Of a DNA stretch of 7,715 bases, positions 1-5,115 are shown piece by piece. Each line of letters begins with the position of its first letter. Position 1 is the first letter of the stretch. The stretch lies in NCBI GenBank assembly GCA_017989775.1, contig JAGNPF010000060.1:1-7715 (forward strand). Reading direction: 5' to 3'. The position numbers and the translations under genes are program-made. A model generated the notes under the pieces. That model was not told the origin of the DNA, did no database searches, and was given only the letters and a program-made list of their open reading frames with translations. The DNA comes from Flavobacterium sp. GTDB lineage: Bacteria > Bacteroidota > Bacteroidia > Flavobacteriales > Flavobacteriaceae.

Positions 1-741
1 GAAGAAACCATTCAACAATTCATTTACAGTGTTTCCAAAGAAGTGAATCCCCGCTCGCAGGCCAGAATCATTTCGGGCTTGAAAAGTTTCTTCAGTTTTT
101 TGATTTTTGAGGATTATCGTCAGGACAATCCAATGGAATTGATCGAAACTCCCAAAACGGGACGAAAACTTCCCGACACTTTGTCGGTTGAAGAAATAGA
201 CGCCTTGATTGCTGCCATAGATTTAAGTTCCAATGAAGGCGAACGGAACCGAGCGATGCTGGAAACGCTTTATGGTTGCGGACTTCGGGTTTCGGAATTG
301 GTTTCCTTGAAAATTTCGGATTTGTTTTTTGATGAAGGTTTCATTAAAATCACGGGAAAAGGAAACAAGCAACGTTTTGTGCCCATTGGGAATTTGACCC
401 AAAAATACATTCGAATTTATAAAGACGACATTCGAGCCCATCTCGACATAAAGAAAGGACACGAGGATACTTTGTTCTTGAATAGGCGGGGAAGCCAGCT
501 GACTAGGGCGATGCTGTTTACGATAATCAAGGATTTGGCGACTAAAATTGGATTGCAAAAAAACATCAGTCCGCATACTTTGCGTCATTCCTTTGCCACG
601 CATCTTCTGGAAAATGGTGCCGATTTGCGTTCCATCCAATTAATGCTCGGTCACGAATCAATTACCACGACCGAAATCTATGTGCATTTGGACCGGAAAT
701 TTTTAACCGAAGTGATTAATACTTTTCACCCGAGGAAATAG
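1..741 (+). CDS. xerD: Site-specific tyrosine recombinase XerD, 5' end cut by the window edge
   Basis: This is the C-terminal 246 residues of a XerC/XerD-type recombinase; the family is about 300 residues long, so roughly 50 N-terminal residues lie outside the window. The frame is open from base 1, so the GTG at 43 is an internal valine and not the start. The end of the SAM-like core-binding domain (about bases 1-150) is followed by the catalytic domain. All catalytic residues are present: Arg in GLRVSEL (codon 286-288), Lys in GKGNK (358-360), His and Arg in HTLRH (574-585), His in LGHE (652-654) and the nucleophile Tyr in EIYVHL (679-681). The family cuts and rejoins DNA at dif with its XerC partner at the septum to resolve chromosome dimers. 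Nothing mobile surrounds it, and the residues around the motifs are those of housekeeping Xer proteins, so I prefer XerD to a phage or transposon integrase. XerC is the alternative. It converges with rny. Confidence 0.9.
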   Translation, partial: EETIQQFIYSVSKEVNPRSQARIISGLKSFFSFLIFEDYRQDNPMELIETPKTGRKLPDTLSVEEIDALIAAIDLSSNEGERNRAMLETLYGCGLRVSELVSLKISDLFFDEGFIKITGKGNKQRFVPIGNLTQKYIRIYKDDIRAHLDIKKGHEDTLFLNRRGSQLTRAMLFTIIKDLATKIGLQKNISPHTLRHSFATHLLENGADLRSIQLMLGHESITTTEIYVHLDRKFLTEVINTFHPRK

Positions 742-759
742 TTGGGAAATTCCAATAAA

Positions 760-801
760 AAAATTCCAAATTCCAATAGTGCAATTGGAATTTGGAATTT
801 T
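760..801. terminator. Perfect 18-bp hairpin, probable bidirectional terminator
   Basis: The arms at 760-777 and 784-801 are exact reverse complements and enclose a 6-base loop (AGTGCA, 778-783). The left arm lies in an A-tract (757-763) and the right arm ends in TTTT (798-801), so RNA from either strand gives a stem followed by U residues. The hairpin lies 18 bp after the xerD stop and 58 bp beyond the rny stop, where both transcripts should end. The arms are built from the repeated unit ATTCCAA, and an extra partial copy (AAATTCCAAT) lies just upstream at 748-757. Confidence 0.8.
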
Positions 802-822
802 AAAAATTGGTATAATTTTCCG

Positions 823-855
823 CCTCCCTCTCCTTTGGAGAGGGCTAGGGTGAGG
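823..855. repeat. REP-like GC-rich palindrome at the rny 3' end
   Basis: A 33-base GC-rich element stands out in an AT-rich spacer. Its core is a perfect hairpin: CCCTCTCC (826-833), a TTT loop, GGAGAGGG (837-844), followed by a tail CTAGGGTGAGG (845-855). On the minus strand it begins CCTCACCCTAGCCCTCTCC, a form I know as a dispersed extragenic repeat in many bacterial genomes. That it is repeated here is inference, because only one copy is in the window. It begins 2 bp beyond the rny stop codon and may protect the 3' end of the mRNA or add to termination. Confidence 0.6.
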
Positions 856-857
856 AT

Positions 858-2420
858 TTATTTCGCGATATTAACCGCTCTTGTTTCTCTAATAACCGTA
901 ACTTTCACTTGACCCGGATAAGTCATTTCTGTCTGGATTTTTTGTGAAATTTCGAAAGATAAAGTGGCTGCGTTGTCGTCTGAAACTTTTTCGCTTTCCA
1001 CGATTACGCGAAGTTCTCTACCGGCCTGGATGGCATAAGCATTTTTCACTCCGCTGAACCCGTAAGCCACTTCTTCCAAGTCTTTCAAACGTTGGATGTA
1101 AGAATCCAAAACCTGTCTTCTGGCACCCGGTCTGGCACCTGAAATGGCATCGCAAACCTGGATGATTGGGGACAACAATGATTTCATTTCAATTTCGTCG
1201 TGGTGTGCTCCAATGGCGTTGCAAACTTCTTCTTTTTCGCCGTATTTCTCCGCCCATTGCATTCCCAACAAAGCGTGTGGCAAATCACTTTCGGCATCTG
1301 GAACTTTACCAATATCGTGCAATAAACCGGCTCTTTTGGCTAGTTTTACGTTCAATCCCAATTCGGCTGCCATGATTCCACAAAGTTTGGAAACTTCGCG
1401 GGAGTGTTGCAACAAGTTTTGTCCGTAAGACGAACGGTATTTCATTCTACCCACCACTTTAATCAATTCTGGGTGCAATCCGTGGATGCCCAAATCGATT
1501 ACGGTACGTTTTCCGACTTCGATAATTTCGTCGTCGATTTGTTTGGTGGTTTTGGCGACCACTTCTTCGATACGGGCTGGGTGAATCCTTCCGTCAGTCA
1601 CCAATTTGTGCAAAGCCAAACGAGCAATTTCTCTACGAACAGGGTCAAAACAAGAAAGAATGATGGCTTCCGGGGTGTCGTCCACAATGATTTCAACTCC
1701 GGTTGCGGCTTCAATCGCCCTGATGTTTCTACCTTCACGACCAATGATTCTACCTTTTACGTCATCGGATTCGATGTTGAATACGGAAACGCAGTTTTCC
1801 ACGGCCTCTTCCGTTCCCACTCTTTGAATGGTGTTGATGATGATTTTCTTGGCTTCTTGCTGGGCCGTTAATTTCGCCTCTTCGATGGTGTCCTGAATGT
1901 GCGACATTGCCTCGGTTTTGGCTTCTGCTTTCAGGCCTTCAATCAATTGGTTTTTGGCATCTTCCGTAGATAGCCCCGCTATAACCTCCAGTTGTTGCAA
2001 GTGGCTTTTGTGCAGTTTTTCGACCTCTATTTGTTTCTTTTCCAAAGTTTCAATTTTGGAATTGTATTCGGCTGTCTTGGCTTCGTAATCGTCATTTATC
2101 TTTCTGGCTTTCGACAATTCGTTGGATACTTGTGATTCTTTGTCGCGGATGCGTTTTTCCACTTCTGCCATCTTTTGGTCGCGGGAAAGGATTACTTGTT
2201 CGTGTTCTGCTTTCAATTCGATAAATTTCTCCTTGGCTTGAAGAATTTTGTCTTTTTTGATGTTTTCGGCTTCAAGATTGGCATCTTTTAAGATGGATGC
2301 GGCCTCTTTTTTGGCGTTCTTGATCAAATTGGAAATATTGCTTTTTTCTATTGTTTTGGCTATGCCGAAACCTGCCGCAATGCCTCCAATTCCTGAAATA
2401 ATTATTGTTAAGATGTCCAT
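858..2420 (-). CDS. rny: Ribonuclease Y (membrane-anchored endoribonuclease, KH and HD domains)
   Basis: The 520-residue protein has the full RNase Y architecture and a normal length. Residues about 4-23 form one hydrophobic N-terminal membrane anchor. Residues about 28-200 are a long, charged, Lys/Glu-rich coiled coil. Residues about 210-280 are a KH RNA-binding domain with the GxxG loop GREG at 227-230. Residues about 335-430 are the HD metal-dependent phosphohydrolase domain with His339, His368-Asp369 in LLHDIGK, His406-His407 in GAHHD and Asp424 in [11 protein letters not shown]. The family starts bulk mRNA decay by endonucleolytic cleavage at the inner face of the membrane. The ATG at 2420 directly precedes the anchor; the leader is very AT-rich, with no Shine-Dalgarno sequence. 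It is the last gene of the minus-strand operon, 28 bp beyond the 6S-like RNA. I see no strong promoter of its own (only a weak TAAATTTT at 2429-2436), so it probably depends on readthrough past the RNA's terminator. Confidence 0.97.
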   Translation of the reverse strand: MDILTIIISGIGGIAAGFGIAKTIEKSNISNLIKNAKKEAASILKDANLEAENIKKDKILQAKEKFIELKAEHEQVILSRDQKMAEVEKRIRDKESQVSNELSKARKINDDYEAKTAEYNSKIETLEKKQIEVEKLHKSHLQQLEVIAGLSTEDAKNQLIEGLKAEAKTEAMSHIQDTIEEAKLTAQQEAKKIIINTIQRVGTEEAVENCVSVFNIESDDVKGRIIGREGRNIRAIEAATGVEIIVDDTPEAIILSCFDPVRREIARLALHKLVTDGRIHPARIEEVVAKTTKQIDDEIIEVGKRTVIDLGIHGLHPELIKVVGRMKYRSSYGQNLLQHSREVSKLCGIMAAELGLNVKLAKRAGLLHDIGKVPDAESDLPHALLGMQWAEKYGEKEEVCNAIGAHHDEIEMKSLLSPIIQVCDAISGARPGARRQVLDSYIQRLKDLEEVAYGFSGVKNAYAIQAGRELRVIVESEKVSDDNAATLSFEISQKIQTEMTYPGQVKVTVIRETRAVNIAK

Positions 2421-2441
2421 GGTTTATTAAAATTTATATAT

Positions 2442-2459
2442 AAAAAAAGCCTACATTAG
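2442..2459 (-). terminator. 3' arm of the 6S closing stem plus U-run
   Basis: On the minus strand the 3' arm of the 11-bp closing helix (2459-2449) is followed at once by seven T residues (2448-2442), the arrangement of an intrinsic terminator. The 5' arm is 132 nt away (2602-2592), so this stem is long-range and forms only once the whole RNA has been made. It would end the 6S RNA and partly shield rny, whose start codon begins 22 bp further on. Confidence 0.6.
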
Positions 2460-2602
2460 ATTGCTTGTATAAACTCTGAAATACAAGTTTTGAGCTAACT
2501 CGCTGTTCAAGCTTCCAAACTGAATTGGCTTGCTATAGTAACGATGATTTGCTCATTCTAAATTGTTAGTGTTGAGTTTACCAAAATTGAACTAATGTAG
2601 GC
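2449..2602 (-). ncRNA. ssrS: 6S RNA, 6S-Flavo type (RNA polymerase-binding regulatory RNA)
   Basis: The 204-bp zapA-rny gap has no ORF of its own but is highly structured. Numbering the minus-strand RNA from 2602, nucleotides 1-11 (GCCUACAUUAG) pair perfectly with 144-154 (CUAAUGUAGGC), and the 3' arm runs straight into seven U residues. Further in, UAAACUC (2580-2574) pairs with GAGUUUA (2476-2470), CUAAC (2569-2565) with GUUAG (2499-2495), and an apical hairpin forms from CAAG (2532-2529)/CUUG (2511-2508) with CCAA (2528-2525)/UUGG (2518-2515). The result is one long rod with closed ends and large internal bubbles, as in 6S RNA, which imitates an open promoter and sequesters housekeeping RNA polymerase. 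A 6S-Flavo family is known in Bacteroidota, and 6S RNA also follows zapA in Escherichia coli. The identity rests on shape and synteny, not on a covariance-model search. No clear promoter lies just upstream, so it may be processed from the zapA transcript. Confidence 0.82.
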
Positions 2603-2634
2603 AGTGTCTTAGTCTATGTAAAGAACGTTTGTTT

Positions 2635-2928
2635 TTATTTGTCGAGATATTGATCCAAAACAGCATTGATTTTATTGATTCTTTCAATGGTTTCCTCGCC
2701 GTTTATGGCGTTGTCAATTTGTTTTTGTTCTACTTGCGAAGCAAACTGCAGGGCACACATAGCCAATACATCCTGTTTGTCGCGAACGGCATAATTTTCT
2801 TCAAATTGCTTTATCATCACATCGATCTTCTTGGAAGCACTTCTTAGTCCTTCTTCCTGGGAAAAATCCACCGTCAATGGATAGACCCTGTCCGCAATCG
2901 ATATTTTAATTTTAAGCTTTTCGTCCAT
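2635..2928 (-). CDS. zapA: Cell division protein ZapA
   Basis: The 97-residue protein has the normal ZapA length. Residues about 1-45 are the globular N-terminal head (KIKISIADRVYPLTVD). Residues about 45-97 form a long helix that gives the coiled-coil dimer or tetramer, and it contains the family-typical DVLAMCALQFA segment (about 53-63). ZapA binds FtsZ protofilaments at midcell and cross-links them, stabilising the Z ring. The ATG at 2928 lies 8 bp after the stop of the upstream coiled-coil gene, so the two genes are probably co-transcribed and translationally close. The leader (TAAAAGAT) lacks a Shine-Dalgarno sequence, as is usual in Bacteroidota. The 6S-like RNA begins 32 bp after its stop codon. 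Confidence 0.93.
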   Translation of the reverse strand: MDEKLKIKISIADRVYPLTVDFSQEEGLRSASKKIDVMIKQFEENYAVRDKQDVLAMCALQFASQVEQKQIDNAINGEETIERINKINAVLDQYLDK

Positions 2929-2936
2929 ATCTTTTA

Positions 2937-3227
2937 CTAGTCTGATAGCTGTGCTATGCAGTAATCAATTTCACGAATTAATGAATTTATTTTAAGCTTT
3001 GTATCTCTTTTGTTATCTTCACTGCCCAGTAATGCGTTGGCAATTTTTAGTGTTTCATACTGCTTTTTCAAGGCGTCTATCTCGTGAGATTGGTTTTGTA
3101 TGGTCGTTGCTGCTTTGGTCAATTCTGCTTTCAAATCTTGATTGTTTTTTTCTAAACTGTTTAGCTTCGAAAAAAGTTTCTCAATCTTATTTTCAAGAGT
3201 ATCAATTATTTCCGCAATTACACTCAT
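2937..3227 (-). CDS. Small coiled-coil protein, candidate ZapB-like partner of ZapA
   Basis: This 96-residue protein has no signal peptide or membrane segment and should be cytoplasmic. Residues about 5-68 are a heptad-patterned helix rich in Lys, Glu, Asn and Leu (LENKIEKLFSKLNSLEKNN and onward) and should form a coiled coil. The C-terminal part, INSLIREIDYCIAQLSD (about 80-96), looks like a second short amphipathic helix and is the part that appears most conserved among Bacteroidota relatives as I remember them. E. coli ZapB is also a short cytoplasmic coiled coil (81 residues) that binds ZapA. Its position as first gene of the operon, 8 bp before zapA, fits a division partner. The function is inferred from context and shape, because coiled coils look alike without being homologous. 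The ATG at 3227 lies about 23 nt after the predicted transcription start. Confidence 0.85.
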   Translation of the reverse strand: MSVIAEIIDTLENKIEKLFSKLNSLEKNNQDLKAELTKAATTIQNQSHEIDALKKQYETLKIANALLGSEDNKRDTKLKINSLIREIDYCIAQLSD

Positions 3228-3255
3228 AATTTGTCCGACATATTACATAATCTTA

Positions 3256-3285
3256 CAAAGTTAATATTCCTTTTTATTATTGCAA
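3256..3285 (-). promoter_or_regulatory. Bacteroidota housekeeping promoter for the zapB-like/zapA/6S/rny operon
   Basis: On the minus strand TTG (3285-3283) is followed after 19 bp by TAACTTTG (3263-3256), an exact match to the Bacteroidota -33/-7 consensus TTG-N17-23-TAnnTTTG. Transcription should start near 3249-3253, giving a leader of about 22-26 nt before the ATG at 3227. It is the best consensus promoter I found in the window and probably drives the whole minus-strand operon. Confidence 0.8.
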
Positions 3286-3355
3286 TTTTTTCTTCGTTTT
3301 TTTACATTAAAATATTTAATTTGTTGTTATGCAGCTTGTTGCGAATTCGTGTTTT

Positions 3356-3383
3356 TTTGTGTAGGGACTTTTTTTTATCTTAG
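3356..3383 (+). promoter_or_regulatory. Promoter for the M23 peptidase/TonB receptor unit, nearly leaderless
   Basis: TTTG (3356-3359) and TATCTTAG (3376-3383) match the Bacteroidota -33 and -7 elements with one mismatch in the -7 box (A for T at its seventh base) and 16 bp between them, slightly short of the usual range. Transcription would begin near 3387-3389, right at the first ATG (3389). The mRNA would thus be leaderless, or have about 10 nt of leader if the ATG at 3398 is used. Confidence 0.6.
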
Positions 3384-3388
3384 CCAAA

Positions 3389-5104
3389 ATGTATTCTATG
3401 AAATCAAATCTCTTCACTCTGTTTATATTGTTGTTTTCTGGTTTTCTTTTCGCACAAAAGGATTATCCCAAAGACTATTTCAGATCCCCACTGGATATCC
3501 CGATGCAATTGTCGGGTAATTTTGGCGAATTGCGACCCAACCATTTCCATGCTGGCTTTGATTTGAAGACGCAACAAAGAGAAGGATTGAAGGTTTATGC
3601 CGTTGCCGACGGTTATATTTCGCGTATCAAGATTTCCACTTTTGGAAACGGAAAAACCATCTACATAACCCATCCCAACGGATATACCTCTGTTTACGGA
3701 CATTTGCAAAGAGCCACCGATTCCATCGAGGATTTTATCAAAAAAACACATTACAAGGAGCAATCTTTCGAAATAGAAATGTTTTTGAAGCCGGGTGAAT
3801 TGGTCGTGAAGAAAGGACAAATCATAGCCTTGTCGGGCAATAGCGGTGCTTCTGAAGGGCCACATTTACATTTTGAATTTCGGGACAATGTTACTGAATA
3901 CATCATCAATCCGATGCTTTTTGGTTTTGACAAAATGTTGAAAGATGCCAAACCGCCCATAATTTCAAGTGTTTATGTCTATCCATTGAATGACGAAACG
4001 GTGGTCAATCAATCCAAAAGGCCTTTGGTGCTCAATTTGCGGTTACAAAAAGACGGAACCTATCTTGCCGATGCTGTTTATACCAACGGCAAGATAGGAT
4101 TTGGCATCAACGCTTTCGATTATGATGATGTTTCGTTCAACAAAAATGGAGCTTACAAAGTGCAGAGCTTTTATAACGGTGTACCTAATTTTGGATATCA
4201 ATTCGACACTTATTCTTTTGACGAAATGCGTTATATAAATGCCTTGATTGATTATTCGCGATACAAGAAAACCCAACAAAGAGTGCAAAAGTTGTTCATG
4301 AAAAAACCATACAAGCTGAGCATACTAAAAACCGATGAAACCAATGGCGTTCTTGCCCAGGTTCCTAATATATCCTCGGTCTACCGTATTGAAGTCGCGG
4401 ATTTCTATGGCAACATAACCAAGGTTTCCATTCCGGTAAAATATGGAACCTCGCCTGCCATAGTTGCCCAAGAGCCAATTATTTCAAAGTATTTTGTAAA
4501 AGCGGCCAACGAAAGCAGTTTTGAAAAAGAAAATATGTCGGTGTTCTTTCCTGCCGGTACTTTTTATGAGGATTTTTATTTGAATTTTGATGTAAAAAAC
4601 GACACCCTTTTTCTTCACGACGACACGGTTCCTGCCCATACCAATTTCACGATTTCGATCGAGGACAAGAAATTTACCGAAGCGCAAAGAGAAAAATTGT
4701 ATATCGCCACAATTAACGGCAAGAAAATGGGGTACAATCCCACTTCCAGAAAAGACAATGTTTTCACGATCAAAGTAAAAACCTTGGGAAAATATGCCTT
4801 GGTTTTGGACACGATTCCGCCCGTTGTTTCCATTGCCAAACCCATCGAAGGCAAATGGTTGAGCGACAGAAAGACCATTCAATTTACCATAAGCGATGGA
4901 TTGTCAGGCATAAAATCCTATAACGGCTATTTGAACGGCAAGTGGATTTTGTTCGAATATGACAACAAAACCAAAAAGATAACCCACAACTTCAGCGACG
5001 GAATCGTGGCCGAAGGGGCGAACGAATTAAAAATAATAGTTATGGATAATATGGGTAATTCCACTATCTTTGAAACTCGCTTTTTTAGAAGTCAAAAACA
5101 ATAA
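3389..5104 (+). CDS. Secreted M23 (LytM) family metallopeptidase
   Basis: The 571-residue protein begins with a Sec signal peptide (hydrophobic residues about 8-22, likely cleavage after FLFAQ, near 23). There is no lipobox Cys, so a soluble periplasmic enzyme is expected. The M23 domain covers about residues 40-180 and keeps all zinc ligands and catalytic residues: His54 and Asp58 in HAGFD, His105 in YGHL, His159 and His161 in HLHFEF. Between YGHL and HLHF is an insert of about 50 residues. Residues about 200-571 form a beta-rich region of unknown function that ends in an Ig-like module (about 470-565, from TIPPVVSIAKP). The family cuts peptide cross-links of peptidoglycan. No LysM, SPOR or coiled-coil targeting domain is visible. 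ATG 3389 is used here; ATG 3398 (MKSNLF) gives a more typical signal peptide and suits the promoter position. The TonB receptor gene follows after 11 bp. Confidence 0.92.
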   Translation: MYSMKSNLFTLFILLFSGFLFAQKDYPKDYFRSPLDIPMQLSGNFGELRPNHFHAGFDLKTQQREGLKVYAVADGYISRIKISTFGNGKTIYITHPNGYTSVYGHLQRATDSIEDFIKKTHYKEQSFEIEMFLKPGELVVKKGQIIALSGNSGASEGPHLHFEFRDNVTEYIINPMLFGFDKMLKDAKPPIISSVYVYPLNDETVVNQSKRPLVLNLRLQKDGTYLADAVYTNGKIGFGINAFDYDDVSFNKNGAYKVQSFYNGVPNFGYQFDTYSFDEMRYINALIDYSRYKKTQQRVQKLFMKKPYKLSILKTDETNGVLAQVPNISSVYRIEVADFYGNITKVSIPVKYGTSPAIVAQEPIISKYFVKAANESSFEKENMSVFFPAGTFYEDFYLNFDVKNDTLFLHDDTVPAHTNFTISIEDKKFTEAQREKLYIATINGKKMGYNPTSRKDNVFTIKVKTLGKYALVLDTIPPVVSIAKPIEGKWLSDRKTIQFTISDGLSGIKSYNGYLNGKWILFEYDNKTKKITHNFSDGIVAEGANELKIIVMDNMGNSTIFETRFFRSQKQ

Positions 5105-5115
5105 AATCAAATTCC

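Noticed and set aside
1..741. Reading the recombinase as part of an integrative element or phage
   Set aside because: No attachment repeats, excisionase or cargo is visible, and the neighbours are core genes; a chromosomal Xer protein explains it.
811..816. TATAAT, a perfect E. coli-type -10 box
   Set aside because: Bacteroidota housekeeping promoters use TAnnTTTG; it has no -33 element and would fire into the 3' end of rny. It is AT-rich spacer.
1404..1871. 155-codon plus-strand ORF opposite rny, and similar shorter ones at 1144-1428, 1606-1827 and 1897-2088
   Set aside because: They lie wholly inside rny on the other strand, have low-complexity Phe/Ser-rich translations without any recognisable domain, and have no promoter; rny is certain from its motifs.
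2582..2589. CAATTTTG in the 5' side of the 6S bubble as an RNA copy of the -7 promoter box
   Set aside because: It matches five of six consensus bases, but in known 6S RNAs the promoter-like strand is the 3' side of the bubble, so the match may be chance.
3404..3865. 153-codon minus-strand ORF opposite the M23 domain
   Set aside because: It overlaps the catalytic core of the peptidase on the other strand and has no recognisable motif.
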